Positions 55,143 through 63,631 of a stretch of 64,000 bases of DNA are shown here, piece by piece. Source of the stretch: Peribacillus frigoritolerans (GTDB lineage Bacteria > Bacillota > Bacilli > Bacillales > DSM-1321); the NCBI RefSeq assembly GCF_040250305.1, contig NZ_CP158190.1, forward strand, positions 3,814,001 to 3,878,000, given 5' to 3'. Every line of letters starts with the position of its first letter. Position 1 is the stretch's first letter. Position numbers and translations under genes: made by a program. The notes under the pieces are model-generated. The model was given only the letters and a program-made list of their open reading frames with translations, was not told where the DNA came from and made no database searches.

Positions 55143-55652
55143 TTAATTCCACACAAAATTGGGATTGAACTCTTCTGGGTCGATCTCTGCTTGTTTGTAG
55201 ATAACAGGTTTTTCATTGGGCTTTTTTATAGTTAATTCAGTTTTTTCTTCGTTTAATTCTAAGGTAAGAAATGAAGTCCTGTTTGGCTCTTCTTCATTAA
55301 ATATGACAGCAGTGATTTTGTTTTCCACTGGCTCTGTTACTTTGAAATAACTCACCATTTTCTCTTTGCCTTTTTTTGAGATTTTATCCATTATGTAATT
55401 GCCATCACCATCACTTTGGATAAGTATATACGACTCATCCTCTATCCAACCACCGTAAAGATGATACTTTGGAGCATCATAAGATGGCACATTATTGGGT
55501 CTTATAGGATTTTGAATCTCTTTTTCCTCTTGTACTTCCACCTTTTCGGTTTTGATGTTGTCACACGCAGCAAGACTTACCATAACAAGAAATCCTAAAG
55601 CAATTTTTTTAATATAAACAAATTTGTTCCTCAAAAAAAGTGCATGATGCAT
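55143..55652 (-). CDS. Putative lipoprotein
   Basis: The 169-residue protein has a signal peptide ending in a lipobox (LGFLVMVSLAAC, lipidated Cys near residue 30), followed by a polar Glu/Lys-rich spacer and a beta-rich domain with YHLYGGWIEDESYILIQSDG and SFLTLELNEEKTELTI. It would sit on the outer face of the membrane. GGAG lies 10-11 bases before the ATG at 55652. The lipobox context is clear; the domain is not recognised. Confidence 0.72.
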   Translation of the reverse strand: MHHALFLRNKFVYIKKIALGFLVMVSLAACDNIKTEKVEVQEEKEIQNPIRPNNVPSYDAPKYHLYGGWIEDESYILIQSDGDGNYIMDKISKKGKEKMVSYFKVTEPVENKITAVIFNEEEPNRTSFLTLELNEEKTELTIKKPNEKPVIYKQAEIDPEEFNPNFVWN

Positions 55653-55874
55653 ATAATGAACACTCCAATTTTTTTTTCTTTAGGTTCAATATTCTATTCT
55701 CCATCGCGTTAATTCCATTATACGTAAAAAATGGTAATTTCACTATCCCGTTTTTTTGATTTATTTTCTTACTATTATATAAATACTAAAATATAAAAAC
55801 GAAAAGCCTCTCCCGCAAATGAACCGTTTGTCCCTCCCCTTAAAAGGGTATTTTAATGATCAGGGGGGATACAT

Positions 55875-56348
55875 ATGACAGCAATTACTCATGTTGGATT
55901 GGCTGTACCTGATTTAGATGCGGCGATTAAGTGGTATGAGCAGGTGTTGGGATTCAAATTATTGGCGGGTCCCTATTCGTTTGATGCGAGTGAGGAGAAT
56001 GAACCTAATATGACGAATGATCTTCTTGGTGATGAAGTTAAAAAGATGCGTAATGCTCATATGATGGCGGATAATGGAGTGGGGATTGAGCTTTTTGAGT
56101 TTGAGGAACCGAGAATGCCTAAAGGTGAGAGTCGCGGTTATGAGGGCTTTTTTCATATTTGCTTAGTATCGGATGATATCGAAAAGCTGGCTGATGATAT
56201 TGCTGCTTCTGGCGGTAAAAGGCGAAGCGATATATGGAATACCTGGGAGAACAAGCCCTATTATTTAATCTATTGTGAAGATCCTTTCGGCAATATCATT
56301 GAGCTTTACAGCCGAAGCACGGAATTGATGTATGGAAATAAAGATTGA
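55875..56348 (+). CDS. VOC-family protein (glyoxalase / methylmalonyl-CoA epimerase-like)
   Basis: The 157-residue protein is the complete form of the gene found broken at 52484 and 53397. It has two VOC beta-alpha-beta-beta-beta halves: TAITHVGLAVPDLDAAIKWY with the first metal His, GVGIELFEFEEPRM with a Glu, GFFHICLVSDDIEKLADDIA with the second His, and YYLIYCEDPFGNIIELYSRS with the last Glu, so all four metal ligands of a glyoxalase-type site seem present. AGGGGGGATACAT precedes the ATG. The substrate is unknown. Confidence 0.88.
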   Translation: MTAITHVGLAVPDLDAAIKWYEQVLGFKLLAGPYSFDASEENEPNMTNDLLGDEVKKMRNAHMMADNGVGIELFEFEEPRMPKGESRGYEGFFHICLVSDDIEKLADDIAASGGKRRSDIWNTWENKPYYLIYCEDPFGNIIELYSRSTELMYGNKD

Positions 56349-56353
56349 GACAG

Positions 56354-56395
56354 AAGCAGCCCCCAATTTATTATTGGGGGCTGCTCTTGTTTTTC
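56354..56395. terminator. Terminator after VOC gene
   Basis: AGCAGCCCCCAAT and ATTGGGGGCTGCT form a 13-base stem followed by CTTGTTTTT on the plus strand. The convergent protease gene ends just beyond. Confidence 0.88.
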
Positions 56396-56397
56396 TA

Positions 56398-58281
56398 TCA
56401 CTTTTTAACCGTTACTTTTCTTGATTCGCTTACGTTTTTCGCTTTATCTTTGGCATAGATATATAGGTTCTTCCCGGCTTTTTGCTTAGGAATTCTAACC
56501 GTGAAGGTACCTTTGGTCGTTGCTGTGGCAGAGCCGATCACTTTTTTTGATGCTTTGATGTATACTGTGGAGTTAGCCTCTGCTTTCCCTGCTACTATTG
56601 TGGTTTTTATGTTGACTGGGTTGACCGTCGGTTTACTTGGTGCTGTTTTGTCTGCGACGGTCACGGTTTTGATCGAGCTTATATTTCCTGCTTTATCGGT
56701 TGCTGTAACGGATAGGACTTTTCCGGCTTTTTGTTTTTTTGACATCGTTACGGTGAAATTCCCTGAGCTGTTCGAATTTGCTTTGCCTAAAACCGTTCTG
56801 CCAGTTTTGACAGTGACGGAGGAGCTTGCTTCCGCTTTGCCGGTTACTTTTACGGTATTGTCACCTACCGTATTTACCGACGGTCTTGCAGGAGCCGTTT
56901 TATCTGCCACTTTAAATGAAACGGGTATACTTTTATTTCCCGATTTATCGATAAGCCTAGTAGAAATGGTCGTACCGGCTGTTTGTTTTGCGATGGTCGC
57001 TGTAAACGTTTTTTCGCCGTTGATCTTCATTGTGGCCAGTTGTTTTTTATCGGTATAAATGGAGACGGTCCCCGTTTTAAAATCAACCGGGATTTTCCCA
57101 TTGATTTTGGTGTCCTTATCGGATATTGCGGTCACGGCCGGTTTGGTCAGCGTCTTCATTTCCAGTGCTTTTTTTGCATTGACCCGCCCGTTTCCATAGT
57201 AGATGTCTTTCCCTTTTGCACCTAGGTCCAAGGCTGAATCATAGAGGCGGTATTCGACCTCCGTTGTGTTGAGTTTGGGCTCATGGGACCAAATCAGTGC
57301 AGCTACACCCGCCACCATCGGTGTGGCCATCGATGTTCCGCTCATCCAGCCGTATTTACCATAAGGCAGGGTCGAAAGGATATCATCTCCAGGGGCCGCA
57401 ATATCGACTGTTGAATGGTAGTTGGAATAACTGGGACGCTTGTCCCTTGAGTCAGTGGCAGCAACGGAAATAACATGGCTGAAGGCGGCTGGGTACACAC
57501 GCTGTACATTTTTTCCCATATCCCCTTCATTCCCGGCAGCCGCCACGATCAGGACGCCTTTTTTATAGGCTTCCTGGACAGCCTTGTTCAAGGCCTCCGA
57601 ATAACTGGTGTCTCCTAAACTCATATTGATGATGTTTGCCTTTTGCTGAACGGCATAATGTATCGCTTCAATAATGTCGGCCGTATCGGCATACTCCCCA
57701 TCAAAGACATTGATCGGCATTAGTTTAACGTTCGGGGCAACACCCGTTCCGCCTATGCCGTTGTTCGCAGAACCGGCAATGATGCCTGCGATATGCGTTC
57801 CATGCTCCCCTTTTGGGACGATATGCTTCCGATTGCGTATCGTATCATAGGCATTGACGATCCTCCCTTTTAAATCTTCGTGGTTGCGATCGATTCCGTC
57901 GTCAATGATGGCCACGATCAATTCCTTCGAGCCCATCGATTTTGTCCACGCTGCATTCGTACCAAGCTTTTTATGGTGCCACTGGTCTATGTAGGCTGGG
58001 TCGTTCGGACTATCCATCTTCTTGAAAAGATAGTTTGGTTCTGCATATTCCACATTCTTCTGTTCTTCAAGTTCCTCAATCAGGGCGTCGGTTGTTTCCC
58101 CTTTAGGAACCTCCACCTTTTCTATCAACTCGTTGATCGGTTCATCGTTTTCCTCTTTATACTTGACGATGACACCATCAGATTGCGGCGTTTCTTCTGC
58201 AGAAGCAGAATCTGGCTGGTAGATTGGCAGAATCATAAACAGTAATACTACCGGCAATATGGCCTGAATAAGTTTGTGCAT
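56398..58281 (-). CDS. Secreted subtilisin-like serine protease with C-terminal Ig-like repeats
   Basis: The 627-residue protein has a signal peptide (HKLIQAILPVVLLFMILPIY ... SASAEE), an inhibitor-like prodomain ending VEYAEPNYLF, and an S8 catalytic domain with the triad in IVAIIDDGIDRNHED (Asp), GEHGTHIAGIIAG (His) and MSGTSMATPMVAGVAAL (Ser). The C-terminal third holds three repeated bacterial Ig-like modules of about 80 residues, with DKTAPARPSVNTVGDNTVKV and DKTAPSKPTVNPVNIKTTIV at the borders, ending in a very basic tail. These modules suggest cell-wall or polymer attachment. ATG 58281 is seven bases after GGAG. Confidence 0.94.
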   Translation of the reverse strand: MHKLIQAILPVVLLFMILPIYQPDSASAEETPQSDGVIVKYKEENDEPINELIEKVEVPKGETTDALIEELEEQKNVEYAEPNYLFKKMDSPNDPAYIDQWHHKKLGTNAAWTKSMGSKELIVAIIDDGIDRNHEDLKGRIVNAYDTIRNRKHIVPKGEHGTHIAGIIAGSANNGIGGTGVAPNVKLMPINVFDGEYADTADIIEAIHYAVQQKANIINMSLGDTSYSEALNKAVQEAYKKGVLIVAAAGNEGDMGKNVQRVYPAAFSHVISVAATDSRDKRPSYSNYHSTVDIAAPGDDILSTLPYGKYGWMSGTSMATPMVAGVAALIWSHEPKLNTTEVEYRLYDSALDLGAKGKDIYYGNGRVNAKKALEMKTLTKPAVTAISDKDTKINGKIPVDFKTGTVSIYTDKKQLATMKINGEKTFTATIAKQTAGTTISTRLIDKSGNKSIPVSFKVADKTAPARPSVNTVGDNTVKVTGKAEASSSVTVKTGRTVLGKANSNSSGNFTVTMSKKQKAGKVLSVTATDKAGNISSIKTVTVADKTAPSKPTVNPVNIKTTIVAGKAEANSTVYIKASKKVIGSATATTKGTFTVRIPKQKAGKNLYIYAKDKAKNVSESRKVTVKK

Positions 58282-58424
58282 ACAATCACTCCAAAAAATA
58301 TGATTAAGAATAGCTAACGATGAGGTTTGATCATGAACCATTTCTACTATTATTCCTAACTAGATTGTATACCGTCTGATTTGGATTTACTAACCTTTTT
58401 ATCTAGTTAAATTAACTTATTTGC

Positions 58425-58455
58425 ACAACAAAAAAACCACTATAAAGTGGTTTTA
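58425..58455 (-). terminator. Hairpin AACCAC/GTGGTT with T-run
   Basis: On the minus strand AAAACCAC pairs with GTGGTTTT and seven T residues follow. It is oriented for transcripts coming from livF. A second, imperfect version of the same stem stands directly after the livF stop codon at 58955-58973. Confidence 0.75.
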
Positions 58456-58526
58456 GTTTGTCGACAAAATGGGATCTACACAAAGCGGTTGACTGTAGAT
58501 AATAATTTGACTGTAACATTTGTACT

Positions 58527-58653
58527 TTGATTTCCTCTCCAGGCACTCGCTTTCCGCGGGCGGTCCGGGAGCCTCCTCGACGCTTCGCGCCTGTGGGGTC
58601 TCCCTTGGACTCGCTTTTCCCGCAGGAGTCTCGTACCTTCCGTTCCAATCAAC
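58527..58653. repeat. GC-rich dispersed element, copy 3
   Basis: This copy starts TTGATT, ends AATCAA, and shares all blocks with copy 1, including GGTCCGGGAGCCTCCTC and GGGGTCTCCC. It differs by TCGTACC instead of TCGCACC and by a few changes in the loop. Same orientation as the copies at 4997 and 5463. Confidence 0.85.
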
Positions 58654-58910
58654 TTATTCAGGTAGAACACTTTTGTCTAAAAAAGGGTTCTAAGTATCTC
58701 ACCCCGAATCCATTTTTTAAAAGAAGACTTGTATATTCTTCATGTTTTTTACTTTTTATATGGATCAAACACTAGATTGAAGAAATTTGCGACACTCCTG
58801 CCGAATTACTGGCTAGCCGAGACCACAGCCAGTTACTTTGATGAAGCATGGCAGACAGTCGGCGGAAAAGGAGCGGATTTCTGCAAACAACTGGAACTTT
58901 TTAAAATAAA

Positions 58911-58954
58911 AAAACTGTAGACAAATTCGCTTTCCTTCGAGTTTGTCTACAGTC
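58911..58954 (-). terminator. Terminator downstream of livF
   Basis: CTGTAGACAAA and TTTGTCTACAG form an 11-base stem followed by TTTTTTTATTTT on the minus strand, about 20 bases past the livF stop codon. Confidence 0.88.
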
Positions 58955-58971
58955 AACCGCTATAAAGTGGT

Positions 58972-59679
58972 TTAATGTCCGCCTAAATAGGCATTCTTGA
59001 TTTCTTCGCTTGCGGTCAGTTCCTCTGATTTGCCTGATAGGACGATTCGGCCGGTTTCGACAACATAGGCTCTGTCCGCGATGGATAGTGCTAAGTTGGC
59101 ATTTTGTTCGACTAGCAGAATCGTTGTACCCGTTTTGTTGATTTCTTCGATGATATTAAAGATTTGCTTCACCAATAATGGCGCAAGTCCCATCGATGGC
59201 TCGTCCAATAACAGAAGCCGGGGCTTGGCCATGAGTGCCCTGCCCATTGCGAGCATTTGCTGTTCCCCGCCGGAAAGTGTTCCGGATTGCTGTTTCAGGC
59301 GCTCTAGCAAACGCGGGAATAATTCATAGACTTTCTCCATATCCTGCTTAATGCCTGCCTTATCCTTACGTAAATAAGCACCAAGCTGAAGGTTTTCTTC
59401 AACGGTCATGTTGGCAAAGACCCGCCGGCCTTCTGGGACATGGGAAATGCCCATTTTCACGATCGATTGTGCTGCCTTTCCGCCGATGGAATCCCCTTCG
59501 TATAGAATCTTCCCTTGTTTTGGTTTTAATAGGCCGGAAATGCTTTTCAGCAACGTGCTTTTCCCGGCTCCGTTCGCCCCGATCAGGGTTACGATTTCGC
59601 CTTCGTTAATAGAAAGCGAGATTCCTTTCAGGGCTTGAATGTTTCCGTAATAGACGTTGATGTCCTCGATTTTTAACAT
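58972..59679 (-). CDS. livF: Branched-chain amino acid ABC transporter ATPase LivF
   Basis: The 235-residue ATPase matches LivF. It has NVYYGNIQALKGISLSINEG, Walker A GANGAGKSTLLKS, signature GTLSGGEQQMLAMGRALMA, Walker B RLLLLDEPSMGLAP and the H-loop region ILLVEQNANLAL, in which the usual His of ABC ATPases is replaced by Gln, as is usual in LivF. Its ATG overlaps the livG stop as TAATG. It is the last gene of livK-H-M-G-F. Confidence 0.95.
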   Translation of the reverse strand: MLKIEDINVYYGNIQALKGISLSINEGEIVTLIGANGAGKSTLLKSISGLLKPKQGKILYEGDSIGGKAAQSIVKMGISHVPEGRRVFANMTVEENLQLGAYLRKDKAGIKQDMEKVYELFPRLLERLKQQSGTLSGGEQQMLAMGRALMAKPRLLLLDEPSMGLAPLLVKQIFNIIEEINKTGTTILLVEQNANLALSIADRAYVVETGRIVLSGKSEELTASEEIKNAYLGGH

Positions 59680-60461
59680 TATGAAACCTCCTCGCCCAGA
59701 TAGGCCTCGATGACTTTTGGATTGTTACGGATTTCCTCTGGCTTTCCTTGAGCGATCAGTTGTCCGTGATCGAGTACATATATGCGTTCGCAAACACCCA
59801 TGACGAGCGGCATATCATGTTCAATCAATAATACGGTCAAATCGAATTTCTCACGGATGAGGGCAATCAGGTTCATGAGTTCGTGCGTTTCCTGGGGGTT
59901 CATCCCTGCAGCCGGTTCATCCAGCAAAAGCAGTTTTGGGTTGGCTGCAAGTGCACGGGCGATTTCCAAACGTCTTTGTTTACCATATGGCAGGTTCTTC
60001 GCCTTTTCATCCTTATATTGATCAAGGTTGAAAATCTTCAGGAACTCAATCGCCTTTTCATCCATTTCCTTTTCGCCTTTAAAATGGATCGGCATGCGGA
60101 AGATCGAACTTAAGATATTATGCTTCGAAAGCGAATGATAGGCCACTTTTACATTATCGATCACGGATAGTTCACTGAACAAGCGAATGTTCTGGAATGT
60201 CCGGCTGATTCCTTTTTGCGTGATTTTATATGGAGGCAGTTTTCTTAAGTTCTCACCTTCCAAAGAAATCGTGCCCTCCGTCGGGACGTAAACTCCTGTC
60301 AGTAAGTTAAAGAAAGTCGTTTTTCCAGCGCCGTTCGGCCCGATCAAGCCAATCAGTTCTCCTGGATATAACTCGACGTTAACATCAGAAACGGCTTTAA
60401 GACCCCCGAACTGGATGCCGACTGAATCGACTTTAAGCAGCGGTGTTTTTATTTTTTTCAT
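59679..60461 (-). CDS. livG: Branched-chain amino acid ABC transporter ATPase LivG
   Basis: The 260-residue ATPase matches LivG. It has VGIQFGGLKAVSDVNVELYP, Walker A GPNGAGKTTFFNLLTG, the LivG-type ISRTFQNIRLFSELSVIDNV, a signature region reading NLPYGKQRRLEIARALA, Walker B LLLLDEPAAGMNP and H-loop VLLIEHDMPLVM. It overlaps the end of livM by 29 bases, and AAGGAGG precedes the ATG. Confidence 0.95.
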   Translation of the reverse strand: MKKIKTPLLKVDSVGIQFGGLKAVSDVNVELYPGELIGLIGPNGAGKTTFFNLLTGVYVPTEGTISLEGENLRKLPPYKITQKGISRTFQNIRLFSELSVIDNVKVAYHSLSKHNILSSIFRMPIHFKGEKEMDEKAIEFLKIFNLDQYKDEKAKNLPYGKQRRLEIARALAANPKLLLLDEPAAGMNPQETHELMNLIALIREKFDLTVLLIEHDMPLVMGVCERIYVLDHGQLIAQGKPEEIRNNPKVIEAYLGEEVS

Positions 60462-61398
60462 GGCTGCTTCCTCCTTTACGTTTGAACATGGATGTTATTT
60501 CTTTTGTCCCCATTAAGCCTTGTGGGCGATAGAGCATCATCACGATTAGCACAAGACTGTAGATGATCATTCGTGTTTCCGGATAATCCTGCAGGAAAGT
60601 CGTTACGACAGTCAATAATATCGCGGCCAATACGGCACCGGAAAGACTTCCAAGACCGCCAAGCACGACTAGGATCAAAATATCAAATGATTTCAAGAAT
60701 CCGAAGTTCGATGGCTGGATGATATAGAAGTTATGAGCGTAAAGCCCTCCGGCAATACCGGCAAAAAAAGCACCGATCGCAAATGCCACAACTTTATAGT
60801 ACGTCGTGTTGATTCCCATCGAATCGGCAGCCGTTTCGTCCTCGCGGATCGATATGCAGGCCCTGCCGTGGGTCGAGCTAGTAAAGTTTCGGATGACGAT
60901 GATTGTTACGATAACGGAAGCGAATACCCAAGGCCAAGTGGTCAAATGGGAAACCTGCATGCCGCTCGCCCCGCCGACATAATCGATATTCAAAAGCATG
61001 ATCCGGACGATTTCACCAAAACCCAGGGTCGCAATCGCCAGATAGTCACCTTTTAAGCGTAAGCTTGGAATTCCGATGATCAAGCCTGCCAGCGCTGACG
61101 CCAAACCGCCGACTATCAATGCCGCATAAAATGGCATTTCCAGCTTCATCGTCATGACGGCTGAAGCATAGGCACCGACTGCCAGGAATCCGGCATGTCC
61201 GATGGAGAACTGCCCGGTTATCCCGATGATCAAATGCAGGCTCGCTGCCAGAATGATATTGATCCCGATGAACATGAGCGTATTTTGATAAAAAGGATTT
61301 AGCGATCCGCCGCCGATTAACACTTGAACTGCGGCGAAAAAGATCAATGATAGTGAAATCGAGAGCCAAAAACCTTTTGCTCGCTTAATTGTAGTCAT
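60433..61398 (-). CDS. livM: Branched-chain amino acid ABC transporter permease LivM
   Basis: The 321-residue membrane protein has about nine helices and the LivM-type EAA-like region: SIGHAGFLAVGAYASAVMTM near residue 65, GDYLAIATLGFGEIVRIMLL near residue 115 and GLYAHNFYIIQPSNFGFLKS with FDILILVVLGGLGSLSGAVL further on. GGGGAG precedes the ATG. It pairs with LivH in the membrane. Confidence 0.95.
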   Translation of the reverse strand: MTTIKRAKGFWLSISLSLIFFAAVQVLIGGGSLNPFYQNTLMFIGINIILAASLHLIIGITGQFSIGHAGFLAVGAYASAVMTMKLEMPFYAALIVGGLASALAGLIIGIPSLRLKGDYLAIATLGFGEIVRIMLLNIDYVGGASGMQVSHLTTWPWVFASVIVTIIVIRNFTSSTHGRACISIREDETAADSMGINTTYYKVVAFAIGAFFAGIAGGLYAHNFYIIQPSNFGFLKSFDILILVVLGGLGSLSGAVLAAILLTVVTTFLQDYPETRMIIYSLVLIVMMLYRPQGLMGTKEITSMFKRKGGSSHEKNKNTAA

Positions 61399-61411
61399 TG
61401 CTTTGTCTCCC

Positions 61412-62290
61412 CTATACTTTTTCTTTTTTGTTTTTACCGAATAAGCCTTGTGGCATGAAAATCAAGATAAGAATCAGTACGACGAAGGCTACAGCATCAC
61501 GCCATAATGAGTAACCGGCGGCACTGACCAAAGCTTCGATGACACCTAGCAATAGGCCACCGACCATCGCGCCCGGTATAATCCCGATCCCTCCAAGTAC
61601 GGCGGCAACGAATGCCTTCAATCCCGGAAGCACACCCATAAGCGGCTCGATCTTAATATAGTAAATACCGAAAATGACGCCCGCTGCCCCAGCCAATGCG
61701 GAACCGATTGCAAAGGTGGCAGAAATCGTGTTATCGACATTTATCCCCATTAGCTTAGCTGCATCCGCATCGTAGGAAACGGCACGCATCGCTTTTCCTA
61801 TTTTTGATTTATGAACGATGATTTGAAGGATGATCATCAAGACTACAGCCACTCCAAAAATCAAAACCGATTGACTATTGATGGAAACTCCAAAAATATT
61901 GAACTTGTCTGTCGGCAATACATCATTCGGATAAGCTTCCGGCTGTGCACCGCGGACGTAGATGAATCCGTATTCAATCAAAAGGGAAACACCGATGGCA
62001 GTGATAAGTGCCGCGATACGTGTTGCGTTACGTAATGGCTTGTACGCGATACGTTCGATCAATACTCCAAACAGCGCACAGACCGTCATCGAGATTAATA
62101 GGGCAGGCACGAATGACAGATCCAGGACCGTTATTGAGTAAAACCCAACGAATGAGCCGACCATGAATACATCACCATGTGCAAAGTTTATCAATTTAAC
62201 AATCCCGTAAACCATCGTATATCCGAGAGCGATAAGGGCATAAATACTTCCTAGTGAAACCCCGTTTATTAACTGTTGTATCAATTCCAT
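61412..62290 (-). CDS. livH: Branched-chain amino acid ABC transporter permease LivH
   Basis: The 292-residue permease begins MELIQQLINGVSLGSIYALI and has ALGYTMVYGIVKLINFAHGD, the family's signature, as well as RAVSYDADAAKLMGINVDNT and GLKAFVAAVLGGIGIIPGAM. Eight hydrophobic helices can be seen. AAGGAGAG precedes the ATG. It lies 13 bases upstream of livM. Confidence 0.95.
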   Translation of the reverse strand: MELIQQLINGVSLGSIYALIALGYTMVYGIVKLINFAHGDVFMVGSFVGFYSITVLDLSFVPALLISMTVCALFGVLIERIAYKPLRNATRIAALITAIGVSLLIEYGFIYVRGAQPEAYPNDVLPTDKFNIFGVSINSQSVLIFGVAVVLMIILQIIVHKSKIGKAMRAVSYDADAAKLMGINVDNTISATFAIGSALAGAAGVIFGIYYIKIEPLMGVLPGLKAFVAAVLGGIGIIPGAMVGGLLLGVIEALVSAAGYSLWRDAVAFVVLILILIFMPQGLFGKNKKEKV

Positions 62291-62393
62291 GTTCGACTCT
62301 CCTTGAAAATCTAATTTTATGAGTGATTAGTCCAGTCTCTTTCATTCCGCTAAGGGGATGTTCAGCATCCTGGCATGCTTGAAAAATGAGAAT

Positions 62394-62427
62394 TCGCCAG
62401 CACCTTCTTATTGACGAAGGGCCGGCG
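62394..62427 (-). terminator. Stem-loop between livK and livH
   Basis: CGCCGGCCCTTC pairs with GAAGGTGCTGGCG (two mismatches) on the minus strand, followed by a weak T-rich stretch. Such stems after the binding-protein gene often protect its mRNA or lower expression of the membrane genes. Confidence 0.6.
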
Positions 62428-62452
62428 AAAGGATTGGAGTTGTACTCCGAAA

Positions 62453-63631
62453 TTAAGGATTGATTTTTGTGTTGAAAACTTGCTCTCCCTCTTTAAACTC
62501 AAGGATGGTAGCAGATTTGATTGGATTATGTTTTTCATCCAATGTGAATGTACCCGTTACAAGCTCAAGGTCAGCCGTTTTTTCCAGCGCTTCTTTGATT
62601 TTTTCTGAATCCGCTGATCCAGCACGTTTAATCGCGTCTGCAAGGAAGTATCCTGTGTCATATCCTAGAGCGTTAAATGCATCCGGGGATTTATCTTTGT
62701 ACTTCGCTTTAAATGCAGACACAAAATTCTGAATTTTCTCATCAGGGTCACCTGAAGAATAATGGTTCGTGATGAACGTATTATTTAGAGCTTTTGCACC
62801 GGCAATTTCTACTAGCTTAGGAGAATCCCAGCCGTCGCCGCCCATGAATGGAACGTCAAGTCCAGTTTCACGTGCCTGCTTCACGATCAGACCAGCTTCC
62901 TCATAGTAACCAGGAAGGAAAATGAAATCAGGTTTTGCCGATTTCAAACGAGTCAATGTGGAACGGAAATCAGTATCCTTCGCGATGTAAGCTTCCTCAG
63001 CAACGATTTTTCCACCATTTTTTTCAAATTGTTCTTTAAAGGCTGCCGCTAATCCTTTTGAATAATCACTTGCGCTGTCAATATAGATGGCTGCACTTTT
63101 CGCTTTGATTTCTTTAGTGGCAAAGTTCGCAGCTACCGTTCCTTGGAACGGATCGATGAAGCTTGTCCTGAAAACGTAATCGTTCAATTTATCCTTGCTG
63201 AAAGTGATTTCCGGGCTTGTACCGGAAGGTGAGATGACCGGCACTTTATTATCTTGTGCAATCTGTACTTGTGCAATCGAGTTCGTGCTTGTCGCTGCAC
63301 CTACGATTGCTGCAACCTGATCTTGTGATGTCAGCTTGATCGCTCCGCTTGTCGCTTCTGACGCTTCTGATTTATTATCGACTTTTATAAGTTTGATTTT
63401 TTTACCGTCAATGCCTTCTTTATTTATTTCTGCAGTCGCAAGCTCCAGACCTTCTGCAATCGATTGTCCATATGAAGCAACACCGCCTGATAATTCAAGG
63501 TTGACACCGATTTTTATCGTATCTCCATCTCCGCTTGATTTTTCTGATGAACCAGAGCTGGAACAACCGGCTAGCACTCCTGCAGCAAGTGTTAGAGAAA
63601 GGAATGCACCTGCTAGTTTTTTCTTTTTCAT
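62453..63631 (-). CDS. livK: Branched-chain amino acid binding lipoprotein LivK/LivJ-like
   Basis: The 392-residue protein has a lipoprotein signal peptide with lipobox LAGCSSSG (Cys near residue 23) and a type I periplasmic-binding fold: IKIGVNLELSGGVASYGQSI, AAIVGAATSTNSIAQVQIAQ, VPVISPSGTSPEIT and DAFNALGYDTGYFLADAIKR. In a Gram-positive cell it is held on the outer membrane face and hands leucine, isoleucine or valine to LivHM. GGGGGG precedes the ATG. It is the first and probably most expressed gene of the operon. Other amides or amino acids are possible ligands. Confidence 0.94.
   Translation of the reverse strand: MKKKKLAGAFLSLTLAAGVLAGCSSSGSSEKSSGDGDTIKIGVNLELSGGVASYGQSIAEGLELATAEINKEGIDGKKIKLIKVDNKSEASEATSGAIKLTSQDQVAAIVGAATSTNSIAQVQIAQDNKVPVISPSGTSPEITFSKDKLNDYVFRTSFIDPFQGTVAANFATKEIKAKSAAIYIDSASDYSKGLAAAFKEQFEKNGGKIVAEEAYIAKDTDFRSTLTRLKSAKPDFIFLPGYYEEAGLIVKQARETGLDVPFMGGDGWDSPKLVEIAGAKALNNTFITNHYSSGDPDEKIQNFVSAFKAKYKDKSPDAFNALGYDTGYFLADAIKRAGSADSEKIKEALEKTADLELVTGTFTLDEKHNPIKSATILEFKEGEQVFNTKINP

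Larger units (their letters stand above)
58440..58973. other. Possible insertion splitting the livF terminator
   Basis: The segment is bounded by a 14-bp direct repeat CTATAAAGTGGTTT (58440-58453 and 58960-58973). Inside is a 15-bp perfect inverted pair, GCGGTTGACTGTAGA (58485-58499) with its complement at 58946-58960. The third dispersed element lies inside, as does an open plus-strand frame (58729-58920) without ribosome site. Both direct repeats belong to the AACCAC hairpin that would normally follow livF, as if about 500 bp had entered that terminator. Confidence 0.5.

Noticed and set aside
58729..58920. 63-codon plus-strand frame ending ELFKIKKL
   Set aside because: No ribosome site; its end lies in the livF terminator. 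The inner part has moderate GC and could be a repeat, but I could not match it to another segment in the window.
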